Assembly (NCBI GenBank): GCA_003165075.1
Contig: PLSM01000166.1
Span: 20,113 to 78,795 of the forward strand
DNA from: Acidobacteriaceae bacterium
GTDB taxonomy: Bacteria; Acidobacteriota; Terriglobia; Terriglobales; Acidobacteriaceae
Length of the DNA stretch: 58,683 bases
Direction of reading: 5' to 3'
The notes under the pieces are model-generated. The model searched no databases. It was not told where the DNA came from and saw nothing but the letters and a program-made list of their open reading frames with translations. This document shows, in pieces, positions 26,297 to 34,634 of this stretch. The position numbers were made by a program, and so were the translations under genes. Each line of letters opens with the position of its first letter. Position 1 is the first letter of the stretch.

Positions 26297-27007
26297 ATGG
26301 AAACGATGCAGGTTGGAGAGAGCGGTTCAGGGGTGCAGATGCACGGTTCCTGCGAGTTCTATAAGAATCTGTCACCCGAAGCTCTGAAACACTTCACGTC
26401 GCTGGTGACTTCGTCCTCATATCCCGCGAATATCGTTCTGTTTCAAGAAAAAGCAGCGTCGGGCAGCGTGTATGTGGTTCTGGAAGGAGAGGTAAGGCTC
26501 TCAATCAACTCCAGTGAAGGGCGTCGCCTCAGCATTCGCATCGCGGGGAAGGGTGAGATTCTTGGGCTGGCTTCGGCACTTTCAGGCAAGCCTCACGAAA
26601 TGACCGCCGAGACGCTTTACCCAGCCAAGCTTGCTCCCATCGGGCGGCGTGAATTTCTAGGCTTCCTGATGCGCTATCCCGTGGCCTACCAGGCCATTTC
26701 AGAGGAGATCTCACGGGAATATGCGATTACCTGCGGCCATTTGCGCACGCTGGGTCTGTCGTCGTCGGTGCCCGAGAAGCTCGCTCGGCTACTGCTCGAT
26801 TGGAGTGAGACCGGACAGACAACCGAATCCGGATCGCGACTCCGCTTTTCGCTGACCCATGAACAGATCGGCGAATTCATTGGCGCATCGCGCGAGACCG
26901 TCACGCGAACCCTTTCGATCTTCAAAGAGCGGCAGTTAGTGGCGTGCCACGGTTCCATACTTACCATTCCCAGCCGGGCAGCGCTACAAAACTTCGTCTG
27001 TGCCTGA
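26297..27007 (+). CDS. Crp/Fnr family transcriptional regulator
   Basis: 236 residues. The start at 26297 is set by AGGAGG ending 6 bases upstream; a GTG at 26291 directly abuts that site and is unlikely. A cyclic-nucleotide-binding-type beta-barrel spans about 25-140 (NIVLFQEKAASGSVYVVLEGEVRLSI). A C-terminal winged helix spans about 155-225 with the recognition pattern LTHEQIGEFIGASRETVTRTLSIFKE. The Cys residues are not arranged as in oxygen-sensing Fnr, so the effector is probably not an Fe-S cluster. Targets are unknown. Confidence 0.9.
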   Translation: METMQVGESGSGVQMHGSCEFYKNLSPEALKHFTSLVTSSSYPANIVLFQEKAASGSVYVVLEGEVRLSINSSEGRRLSIRIAGKGEILGLASALSGKPHEMTAETLYPAKLAPIGRREFLGFLMRYPVAYQAISEEISREYAITCGHLRTLGLSSSVPEKLARLLLDWSETGQTTESGSRLRFSLTHEQIGEFIGASRETVTRTLSIFKERQLVACHGSILTIPSRAALQNFVCA

Positions 27008-27150
27008 AGCGCTCTTACCAGGAATGACAGAAGAGAGCAACAAGGCGATCTTGAACTCAATTCGCAGAGACTGGAAGCAAAAGAAGAGCGAGATCTCTCC
27101 TGGCAAGCCTGCAAACCAATCTCGAAATAACCTACCGAGGGAATCAAAAA

Positions 27151-27501
27151 ATGGCAACGACGACCGCGACTTCTGCTTACGCTCTACTCGCTTCGAAAGC
27201 CGAGAATCTCCAGCAGCAATGGCGCGACGAGGAAGCTATCCAACTGATCTTGGGTCTTGATTGGTTCGTAAGGACGATCGCATGTCCCAACCATGTCTGG
27301 ACGTGGCCCAGGTCGTTGGATGGCGAAAGCATCGAGGGCTTCGATGCTCATCAGACCTGCTTCAAATGCACCGCGGAACGCTTCTTCGATACCCGGCACT
27401 GGCAGGCAGGCCCGATGTATCGCAGAGAGGGCATTCGCCGGTCTGAAGGCGCTGCTCATATCCATACGAGGCGAGAGCGCCACAACAGCCATGGTTTCTA
27501 G
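27151..27501 (+). CDS. small Cys/Trp-rich hypothetical protein, possible zinc finger
   Basis: 116 residues, start supported by GAGGGA about 8 bases upstream. The central part reads GLDWFVRTIACPNHVWTWPRSLDG and then TCFKCTAERFFDTRHWQAGPMYR. A lone Cys, His residues and a CxxC pair could bind one zinc. I do not recognise the family and see no signal peptide or membrane helix. The last 30 residues are basic and of low complexity, so a slightly different true end is possible. It follows the Crp/Fnr gene after about 145 bases on the same strand. Confidence 0.55.
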   Translation: MATTTATSAYALLASKAENLQQQWRDEEAIQLILGLDWFVRTIACPNHVWTWPRSLDGESIEGFDAHQTCFKCTAERFFDTRHWQAGPMYRREGIRRSEGAAHIHTRRERHNSHGF

Positions 27502-27755
27502 GGAACCGTGGAGTCTCAAGCGAACCCCAAATCCAATTCGGATATAGACGGTCGGACCCGCCGCAACTCCAACTGCGTGGTCCTGGAACACTGCCCAGTC
27601 AGCCGGATCATGGGCGATCCCCTTGCCCCCGCAAGAACTAGCCACCGCCGGTTGGCCCTTTAGTACCATTGACGAGGTCAAGAGGCTGCCTTAAGTTACT
27701 GATTGCGGTGCATGTTCGCCCCGTGCAGTCGCTAACTCCGGTGTGAGGATAGTCC

Positions 27756-28274
27756 TTGATTCTCTCTCTGCTCTCAGTCATTGCCTTCGTGGCGGTGGTC
27801 CTTTATTTTGGTCCATTGAAGACCAGAAGACTCCGTATGAACAGGCAGTCATGGAGTGCACTGATCGCCGGACTAAGACATGATTGGAGCGCGCGCGAGC
27901 TAAGCGATCAATTCCTGTGGAAGGAAGGGCTGAGCGCCACTCCCGAAGAAGCCTGGGAACGGATTCACGGCGCCCACGGCCTGTGGGCCATGTTTCAGAA
28001 TGCGCAGATCATGGTGGAGATGGCCGAGTTTGCCGCTCGTACCAGCGACGCGATCGAGCCCTCGATTCTTGAGACCCTGCGCGACAATGCCGAGCAGATC
28101 CGGCTTTACGTTCTGAAGGCTGTGGACGAATATGCATCCTCGCAAGCCACTGAAAGCGTGCAGGAGAACGCATTTTGCGCGGCGTTCATGTATACCAGGA
28201 TGGCCGCACGGATGACGCGGCTGCTGCAGGACCATGCGGCGACAGCCCTCCCCGATTTTGTAGCTGCCATGTAA
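27756..28274 (+). CDS. hypothetical protein with one N-terminal membrane helix
   Basis: 172 residues, apparently starting at a TTG at 27756 with GAGGA about 6 bases upstream. The first 20 residues (LILSLLSVIAFVAVVLYFG) form a membrane anchor. The rest is a soluble helical domain with many Trp and acidic residues (WKEGLSATPEEAWERIHGAHGLW, then VEMAEFAARTSDAI). An internal ATG at 27838 would remove the anchor. I recognise no family. It probably ends a small accessory cluster, since the next bases are gene debris on the other strand. Confidence 0.6.
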   Translation: MILSLLSVIAFVAVVLYFGPLKTRRLRMNRQSWSALIAGLRHDWSARELSDQFLWKEGLSATPEEAWERIHGAHGLWAMFQNAQIMVEMAEFAARTSDAIEPSILETLRDNAEQIRLYVLKAVDEYASSQATESVQENAFCAAFMYTRMAARMTRLLQDHAATALPDFVAAM

Positions 28275-28317
28275 CGGAAAGAGTTTCAGTAGACGGGCGA
28301 TTTCGCCTGCAGACCGA

Positions 28318-28515
28318 TCAGAATTTGCGCGACCACTCGCGAGGCCAGCGCTCCACAATCACCTTTTGTCGGTGAAGAACTCCACGGTCCGCGGCCCTGG
28401 GCATGCATTACGCCAAAGAAGCTGCCTGTCCAGCCTCAGAAAGGGAAGTAGGCCATGGGCGCGGGTACCCCGATGTTCACGCCGACATTGCCGGTGGAGG
28501 CACCAGGAAACTGTA
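28318..28515 (-). pseudogene. C-terminal remnant of a methylmalonate-semialdehyde dehydrogenase (mmsA-like)
   Basis: On the minus strand the translation reads GNVGVNIGVPAPMAYFPF, then a stop in place of Ser, then GWTGSFFG, a block matching HAQGRG, a frameshift, VEFFTDK, another shift, and VIVERWPREWSRKF followed by TGA at 28318-28320. This is the well-known C-terminal end of CoA-acylating methylmalonate-semialdehyde dehydrogenases, broken by a stop and at least two frameshifts. Nothing of the catalytic domain remains, so it is a dead fragment. Confidence 0.8.
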
Positions 28516-28609
28516 TGCATTGCGGCAAGGGAGATTTGGTATTGTGAACGGGTTCGGTTTCTGCGCGTTCAATCAGCGTTCAAATTGACTCCTTTCCAGG
28601 GGGACTTCC

Positions 28610-29707
28610 ATGCATCGGTTCTCTCGTTACGCGGCTTTTCTACTGTTGCCGGCATCGGCCGTGATGGCCGCACAGCAACCTGCTGGTCAGCCCACCAACA
28701 CTCCTCAACCCACGACCGCGGCCCAGGCGCCCACCCGCGACACCAGCTACATCGACGAGAAGGGTACGGCGCACGTGACGAGGGTGGTTCCGCTGCCGCA
28801 GACCATCAGTTCCCAGGCGCAGCTGATCCTGGGCCGGGCTGAGCCGGACCAGGGACCGCCGCAGCCGCTGGCGGAGCGCCGCACTCTAACCGACGCATAC
28901 ACGGCGCGCGCCCGCGCTGCGTGGACCAAACTCTGTCCAAATACGCTTGTCGAAGACACCATTGCCGGAGTCCCGGTACGCATTGTGACCCCCGAGGGGA
29001 TGCCCGACACCAATCGTGACAAGGTGCTGCTGAATCTGCACGGCGGCGGATTCAACTCCGACTCCGGTTCTTACACTGAGTCCATTCCCATCGCCAGCTA
29101 TACCAGGATCAAAGTGGTGGCCGTGCTGTACCGGCTGGCGCCCGAGCATCCGTTTCCGGCTGCCGTGGACGACTCGGTGGCGGTCTACAAGGAGTTGCTG
29201 AAGACCTACAAGCCGCAGCACATCGTCCTCTACGGGACCTCCGCGGGGGCCATACTGACTGCCGAGGTGGCCGCGAAACTGAAGCAGCAGGGCCTGCCCC
29301 TGCCGGCCGCCCTGGGCATCTTCAGCGGCATGGGCGACTTTGCGCGCGATGGGGACTCGATTGCCATCTATGGGCTGCGCGGCTTTTCCGGGCATCTCGA
29401 TCCACCCCAAGCCGGAGCACACGATCTCTCCTACGTGGCCTCGGCCGGCCCCAAGGACCCGGTGCTTTCACCCATCTATGGCGATCTGCATGGGCTGCCG
29501 CCGACGCTGTTTGTCACCAGCGGCCGCGACCTGCTGCTGAGCGGCACGGTGAACTTGCATCGCGCCTACCTGAACGCCGGAGTGGACGCACGGCTGGTGG
29601 TGTTCGATGCCCTGCCGCACGCCTTCTGGTACGATCCGCTGCTGCCGGAGGCGATAGAGGCCAACCACATGATGGCGGAATTTTTTGTGAAGGAACTGGG
29701 GCGGTAG
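28610..29707 (+). CDS. secreted alpha/beta hydrolase, hormone-sensitive-lipase type
   Basis: 365 residues with a signal peptide (FSRYAAFLLLPASAVMAAQQ) and a Pro/Thr/Gln-rich linker to about residue 45. The oxyanion motif HGGGF lies near 144-148. The nucleophile is Ser211 in GTSAGA. The DARLVVFDALPHAFWYD segment near the end supplies the catalytic His. The HGGG family covers carboxylesterases and lipases for short acyl or acetylated-sugar substrates; the true substrate is unknown. Its stop lies five bases from that of the convergent AhpD-like gene. GGGGGA precedes the ATG. Confidence 0.88.
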   Translation: MHRFSRYAAFLLLPASAVMAAQQPAGQPTNTPQPTTAAQAPTRDTSYIDEKGTAHVTRVVPLPQTISSQAQLILGRAEPDQGPPQPLAERRTLTDAYTARARAAWTKLCPNTLVEDTIAGVPVRIVTPEGMPDTNRDKVLLNLHGGGFNSDSGSYTESIPIASYTRIKVVAVLYRLAPEHPFPAAVDDSVAVYKELLKTYKPQHIVLYGTSAGAILTAEVAAKLKQQGLPLPAALGIFSGMGDFARDGDSIAIYGLRGFSGHLDPPQAGAHDLSYVASAGPKDPVLSPIYGDLHGLPPTLFVTSGRDLLLSGTVNLHRAYLNAGVDARLVVFDALPHAFWYDPLLPEAIEANHMMAEFFVKELGR

Positions 29708-29711
29708 CCGG

Positions 29712-30272
29712 TCAGTCCGCCTTCGGAACCGGAGTGACCGGAATGCGCAGGCCGGAGTTGAAGCGGGAGACGAGCTCGAAGGCTGCGGCTACGACAGCGA
29801 GTTCGACGATTTCCTGGGTGTTGAAGTGCTCGCTCACCGCCGCGAAAGCCGCTTCATTCACGGCGTGGCCAGATTGATGGAGCAGTCCGGCAAAGCGAAG
29901 GCCCGCCTTCTCCCTGGCGGTAAAAGGGCCAGTCTCGAAGTTGTCGCAACTAGCCACCTGCGCGGGTGTAGCGCCGCGTTTCAGGGCCAGGTAGCGGTGC
30001 GTGACTATGCAGTCCTCGCACTCGTTCAGAGAAGACACGCGGATGGCGATCAGCTCCTTGTACCAGCGTGGCAGCGAGCCCTCTGCCATCAACGGCTGCA
30101 GCAGCGCGGTGATTCCCTGGGCGAGCTTGGGCACGTTGGCCAGCGCTTTGAACATGTTGGGAACTATCCCCAACTCTGCCCGCACCTGGTCATAGAGGTT
30201 GGCGATCTCGGCGGGAGCTTGTTCGCGGTCGAGTAGCGGGACGCGGGGAGCGAGAATCGAGGACACGGTCAT
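29712..30272 (-). CDS. carboxymuconolactone decarboxylase/AhpD-family alkylhydroperoxidase-like protein
   Basis: 186 residues from the ATG at 30272, with AGGAG 6 bases upstream; the longer open frame upstream is not needed. The AhpD-type active site appears as CEDCIVTH near residues 88-95, with the preceding Glu and the distal His. Family members reduce peroxides through the Cys pair; others with the same fold decarboxylate gamma-carboxymuconolactone. The CxxC supports the peroxidase-related subtype. No AhpC or lipoyl partner is adjacent. Confidence 0.87.
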   Translation of the reverse strand: MTVSSILAPRVPLLDREQAPAEIANLYDQVRAELGIVPNMFKALANVPKLAQGITALLQPLMAEGSLPRWYKELIAIRVSSLNECEDCIVTHRYLALKRGATPAQVASCDNFETGPFTAREKAGLRFAGLLHQSGHAVNEAAFAAVSEHFNTQEIVELAVVAAAFELVSRFNSGLRIPVTPVPKAD

Positions 30273-30621
30273 GCAGACTCCTGAGAGATTCAAAGCCAAC
30301 CAATTGCGGCATGATTCGTTGCTGACGCAGAATTGAGTTGACACTCAGGAATTTGCTCAATCCCGCACCTGAACTCATACCCGCCGTGGGAGAACTGTAT
30401 TAGAAAGAACGCCGTATGGGCACGATTTCATTTTCCCTAACCGCTCATTGGTATGATGCGCGGTTGATCAAGACGGTTTTCATCGGGGCATGGTATGGCT
30501 TGAGTATTTAAGTGCCTTCCTCTCCGCTGCGACGGCGTTCTCCCACAAAGAGAACGATGCTTGAATTTCCGATGCCGGGCCGGCTCACCGAGGCGATTAG
30601 TGCAAAAATATTGCAAAGCAC
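30273..30621. other. intergenic region with no feature seen
   Basis: About 350 bases between the tgt stop and the AhpD-like start, both on the minus strand. It presumably holds the promoter of the AhpD-like gene. No hairpin, repeat or ORF stands out. Confidence 0.4.
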
Positions 30622-31725
30622 TTATTCCGCGGAGGCCAGGCTCTTGCGGACGCGTTCCATGATGCCCAGGTAATAGGCCAGGTTGTGGATGGTGTTCAGC
30701 GTTCCTGAAAGAGCCTCGCCGCATTGCATCAAGTGGCGCAGGTAGGCGCGGGAGTAGCGACGGCAGACCATGCAGGTACAGGCCGGGTCGGGCGGACCCT
30801 GATCTTCAGCGTATCGCTTGTTCTTGATGTTCAGGCGGCCCTCGCTGGTAAAGAGCAGCCCGTGACGCGCCGCGCGGGTGGGCAGCACGCAGTCCATCAT
30901 GTCTACGCCCATGCGGGCATACTGCTCAATCTCGTCGGGATAACCGACACCCATGACGTAGCGCGGTTTGCCGGGAGGCAGCAACGGCAACACCTCGGCG
31001 ATCATGTCCAGAGTCAGGTTGCGCGGCTCGCCCACGCTGAGGCCCCCGATGGCGTAGCCGTCAAAGTCCATTTCGACGAGGCGCTCCGCACTTTCGCGCC
31101 GCAAGTCTGCGTAGGTGCCGCCTTGGACGATGCCGAAGAGGCTCTGCGTGCGCCCCTCAAACTGGTCGCGCCACACAACTTCTTTGCCATGTGCGCGCAT
31201 TTGGTCCAGGGATCGCCGCGCCCAGGCCATGGTGAGGCGCAGGCTCTCTTGTGCGCGCTGGCGGTCGGCTGGGTACTCAGTACATTCGTCGAAGGCCATG
31301 CAAATGTCCGCGCCGAGAGCGATCTGCACGTCCATGGAGTGCTCGGGAGTAAAAAAGTGGCTGCTGCCGTCGAGATGGGAGCGAAAGCGGACGCCCTCAT
31401 CGGTGACCTTGCGGAGCCCGCTCAAGCTGAAAACCTGAAAGCCGCCGGAGTCGGTGAGCAAGGCGCGCGGCCAGCTGATGAAGCGGTGCAGCCCGCCCAT
31501 GCGGCGGATCGCCTCATGGCCAGGGCGCAGGTAGAGGTGGTAGGTGTTGCCGAGAATGATTTCGGCGCCGAGAGATTCGACGATGTCCTGTGCCACGGCC
31601 TTGACCGTTCCGGCAGTGCCGACGGGCATGAAGACCGGGGTCTCGACGGTCTGATGAGGCAATCCGAGGCGGGCGCGACGGCCCCCCGATGCGGTTGTCT
31701 TGAGTACGGTGAAGTCGAGGGTCAC
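30622..31725 (-). CDS. tgt: queuine tRNA-ribosyltransferase (tRNA-guanine transglycosylase)
   Basis: 367 residues, the bacterial length. Motifs include TPVFMPVGTAGTVKAV, the LGNTYHLYLRPG block, the DSGGFQVFSL active-site loop with its catalytic Asp, GGLSVGEP, the YVMGVGYPDE region and the C-terminal zinc site CTCMVCRRY ending in the RHLMQCGE His. The enzyme swaps G34 for preQ1 in GUN-anticodon tRNAs. It is the last gene of a minus-strand run behind the TonB-dependent receptor, about 100 bases apart. Confidence 0.96.
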   Translation of the reverse strand: MTLDFTVLKTTASGGRRARLGLPHQTVETPVFMPVGTAGTVKAVAQDIVESLGAEIILGNTYHLYLRPGHEAIRRMGGLHRFISWPRALLTDSGGFQVFSLSGLRKVTDEGVRFRSHLDGSSHFFTPEHSMDVQIALGADICMAFDECTEYPADRQRAQESLRLTMAWARRSLDQMRAHGKEVVWRDQFEGRTQSLFGIVQGGTYADLRRESAERLVEMDFDGYAIGGLSVGEPRNLTLDMIAEVLPLLPPGKPRYVMGVGYPDEIEQYARMGVDMMDCVLPTRAARHGLLFTSEGRLNIKNKRYAEDQGPPDPACTCMVCRRYSRAYLRHLMQCGEALSGTLNTIHNLAYYLGIMERVRKSLASAE

Positions 31726-31825
31726 CAGACGATTCTATCCGGGAGGGTCTGCTAATTGGCCTCCAAGTCAGGCGGAAGCACGGTTCGGACGGGTGTACGG
31801 GTAAATCCTGTGAACCCGGATTTTC

Positions 31826-34102
31826 CTAACGCGCACTGCCGAGCCGAACCAGAAATCCAACCCGCCCCACGCGCGGTGTGCCGAGAGTTGCGGTCGGGGT
31901 TTTGCCCACCTCAATCTGGCGGTCGAAGAGGTTTTCTCCGGCGGCGAAGACTTGAAAGCGCTTGCCGAGGTCGTGCGAGGCGTAGGCGTCCAGGCGGAAG
32001 AATCCGTGCAACATGTAGTGGTTCGCGTCGTCGTCGAATTGCCGTCCGCTGAGCCGGCTTTGCAGGCTTAGAGTGCCGAAGGCGGGCTTGTATGCACGCA
32101 GATTGAAACTGGCCAAGTTGTGGGCTACCTCGGGGATCCAGTTGCCCATGTCCTGGCTGCCTTTGGTCACCGTCGCGCCGGCATATTGGTAGCCGCCATC
32201 GACGGCGAGCCAATCGCGGGGCGCAAGCTGGAAGTCGAGGGCCAAGCCGCGGCTTTCGATCTGGCCCAGATTCTCGCGGATCAGCAGGATGGGCGAGGAC
32301 GTTGGATTGAGAGTGACCGCGGTGATGGGGCGGTTGACCTGCGTGGCGAAATAGCTGGCGCGGACGCTGCCCCAGAACCACTCCGTGGCCAGTCCTGTCT
32401 CCCAGCCTGTGGCGCGCTCGCTGAGCAGGTTTCCGTTGGGCTTGGTGAGCATGTTCCCAACCTGCGTGGTGCGGTAAAGCTCGTTGGGAGACGGCGCGCG
32501 AAAGGCGCGGAATCCCGACGCCGAGAGCGCCCAGTGATTCCACAGCTTGCGCGAGAGGCCCATGCGGGGATCGAAAACATGCTGGTCGAATTGCGGCGGC
32601 TGGGTGGCAGACGGAGTCCAGGCCGACCCGTTCAATGCCAGTTGCTGACCGTCGTAATTTTGGAACCAGTCCAGGCGGCCGGAGCCGGTCAGCGTCCAGC
32701 CGGCGCGAACCCACATGACTTCGGCGTAGGCGGCGGAGTCGCGCTGGTGATCGTGCAGGTTGGTGAGCGCGGCTGTGGCGCCGTAAGTCTGTTCCAGGTC
32801 CCACACGCGCACATCGTGGGTATCGGCCCCGGCTACCAGGATGAGCCCGGCGCCGATAGGCTGAGTCCAGTGGGCCACCGCGCCCAACTCGTTCTCCGGT
32901 GTATGCGAGAAGCGCGTAGGGGTTTCTCTGCAGCGATAGGAGCAGGTGGGGTCAGCAGAGGTGGGCAGGTTGCTGATGTTTGAAAACACCTGGCGGAAGT
33001 GCGCGGTCGAGCCGTAGACCCGGGTTCCCAGCGAGCCGCCGTGCGGGCCCTGCCAGTCGCCTCCGGTGGCGTAGCGCCACAGGCGCGTCGCGTTGGTCTG
33101 GTCCGGCGTTCCATTGTCGCGCGCATCGTTGAAGCCGCTCGCGCGCAGCAGCAGCCGCAGCGGGCCGCGGTCGTGCTCGGCAAGCAGCACGCCGTTCTGG
33201 CTATGCACGTTGCTGGCTATATCCACCGGCCCGCGCTGTGAAGGCGCCTCCTGAATATACCCATCGGTGCCCAAAACGCCGCCCGCGGCAAGCAGGCCCC
33301 ACGATCCTCGTTTGCCTTGCAGCAGCAGACTGTCGTCGAAGGTGCCCTCGGCGCCGTAGCTGCTTTTCAGTTCGGCCTGGTCGAACGTGGGCCGTGCCGG
33401 AATCAGGTTCAGTACGCCGCCGATGGCGCTGGAACCGTAGAGGTCGCTGGCGCCGCCGCGCACCACCTCAACGCTCTGGACCGCCAGTTCCGGCTGCTCC
33501 TGCCAGTGAATCCATCCCGCAAACGGGTCGTTCAGGGGCACATCGTCCTCGGTCAACAAGGTGCGGCTGGCCGCCGTGGAACCCAGTCCGCGCAGGCTGA
33601 CTCCCTGGGAGGAAGGGTTGGCCACCAGCGAACTGGAACGGCGAAACAACTCGACGCCGGGAAGCTGCCGCACTTTGCCGTCCATGGTGATCGCGGCCGC
33701 TGTGTTCAGAGCTGTCTCATTGAGCACCCGCGTGGTCACCGGGCTCTCCAACTCGCCCAGGGGCGTGCGGTAGGCGGTCACCGTCACCTGCTCGCCGGCT
33801 GCGGCCGGTTGCATACGGACGATGGCGCCGGAGTTCAATTGTAGGCTTTGCCCTGAAAAACCTGGGGCATCGACGCGCACGCGGCAAGGGGCGGCACAAT
33901 CCAAGGTCACGCGGCCGTCTGCGCCGGTCAGGCCCAGGACGCGGCCTGCCGCATCCTTCACCGAAGCGCCGGACAGAACGGCCCCGCGGCTATCGTCGAC
34001 GGTGACGGTCATCGTGGTCTGCGCGCAGAGGCTCAGCGGGATCAACAACATCCCGGCAAGCGCCAGCGCGCCAAATCTCGTTGTGGACTCGCACCACCGC
34101 AT
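31826..34102 (-). CDS. TonB-dependent outer-membrane receptor
   Basis: About 758 residues from ATG 34102, which has GAAGGTG about 6 bases upstream and gives a signal peptide ending at LCAQ. A short carboxypeptidase-regulatory-like beta-sandwich (about 20-90) precedes the plug domain (about 100-220, with SVEVVRGGASDLYGSSAIGGVLNL). The C-terminal beta-barrel ends in an aromatic-poor strand (RVGRVGFLVRLGSAR). The size is closer to metal or vitamin receptors than to the large SusC-like sugar receptors, but the ligand is unknown. Its 5' end lies inside folK in another frame. Confidence 0.9.
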   Translation of the reverse strand: MRWCESTTRFGALALAGMLLIPLSLCAQTTMTVTVDDSRGAVLSGASVKDAAGRVLGLTGADGRVTLDCAAPCRVRVDAPGFSGQSLQLNSGAIVRMQPAAAGEQVTVTAYRTPLGELESPVTTRVLNETALNTAAAITMDGKVRQLPGVELFRRSSSLVANPSSQGVSLRGLGSTAASRTLLTEDDVPLNDPFAGWIHWQEQPELAVQSVEVVRGGASDLYGSSAIGGVLNLIPARPTFDQAELKSSYGAEGTFDDSLLLQGKRGSWGLLAAGGVLGTDGYIQEAPSQRGPVDIASNVHSQNGVLLAEHDRGPLRLLLRASGFNDARDNGTPDQTNATRLWRYATGGDWQGPHGGSLGTRVYGSTAHFRQVFSNISNLPTSADPTCSYRCRETPTRFSHTPENELGAVAHWTQPIGAGLILVAGADTHDVRVWDLEQTYGATAALTNLHDHQRDSAAYAEVMWVRAGWTLTGSGRLDWFQNYDGQQLALNGSAWTPSATQPPQFDQHVFDPRMGLSRKLWNHWALSASGFRAFRAPSPNELYRTTQVGNMLTKPNGNLLSERATGWETGLATEWFWGSVRASYFATQVNRPITAVTLNPTSSPILLIRENLGQIESRGLALDFQLAPRDWLAVDGGYQYAGATVTKGSQDMGNWIPEVAHNLASFNLRAYKPAFGTLSLQSRLSGRQFDDDANHYMLHGFFRLDAYASHDLGKRFQVFAAGENLFDRQIEVGKTPTATLGTPRVGRVGFLVRLGSAR

Positions 34103-34592
34103 GAGCGTCACCTTCGCCATTCTTTAGCAGAGTGTAGAGCAGTTGTGCCAGGGTTTTCCCCTGGGTGGGGTCAACTATCTGTGGTGCAATCTCGTTGAGT
34201 GGGATGAGGACGAAAGCGCGCTGAGCCAGCCGGGGGTGGGGAATCTCCAGGCCTGGTTCGCTGACCCGGAGATCGTCCCACAGCAGTAGATCCAGATCCA
34301 GCGTCCGCGGGCCGTTGGGGATGCCCGCTACGCGGTCCCGGCCAAACTCCTTCTCGATCGCCAGCAGCTCATGGAGCAACTCGCGAGGCTGCAGTTCGGT
34401 CTCCAGCGCCACCGCGGCGTTGGTGAAGCGTGGCTGCGCGGCCAAGCCGACGGGCGTGGTGGAATAAAGCGAGGACCGGCAAACCACCCGGCCCAGGGAT
34501 TCGAGGCGCGAGACTGCGGCGGCCAGAGTAGCCTCTGGAGGTCCAGCCCAACTGGCGAGGTTCGCTCCCATTCCGATGTACACCGTCGGCAT
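33990..34592 (-). CDS. folK: 2-amino-4-hydroxy-6-hydroxymethyldihydropteridine pyrophosphokinase
   Basis: 200 residues. The HPPK features are present: YIGMGANL at the N-terminus, the SSLYSTTPVG segment, FTNAAVALET, and the signature GPRTLDLDLLLWDD followed by EIPHPRLAQRAFVLIPLNEIAP. It transfers pyrophosphate from ATP to the pterin in folate synthesis. The core ends near residue 160; about 40 further residues extend 113 bases into the TonB-dependent receptor gene in a different frame and look like read-through coding. It sits 42 bases behind the glycosyltransferase gene. No other folate gene is adjacent. Confidence 0.92.
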   Translation of the reverse strand: MPTVYIGMGANLASWAGPPEATLAAAVSRLESLGRVVCRSSLYSTTPVGLAAQPRFTNAAVALETELQPRELLHELLAIEKEFGRDRVAGIPNGPRTLDLDLLLWDDLRVSEPGLEIPHPRLAQRAFVLIPLNEIAPQIVDPTQGKTLAQLLYTLLKNGEGDAHAVVRVHNEIWRAGACRDVVDPAEPLRADHDDRHRRR

Positions 34593-34634
34593 CAGTCTCA
34601 GGGTATCGCGATGGACCGGGTCCGGATCGCGAGT

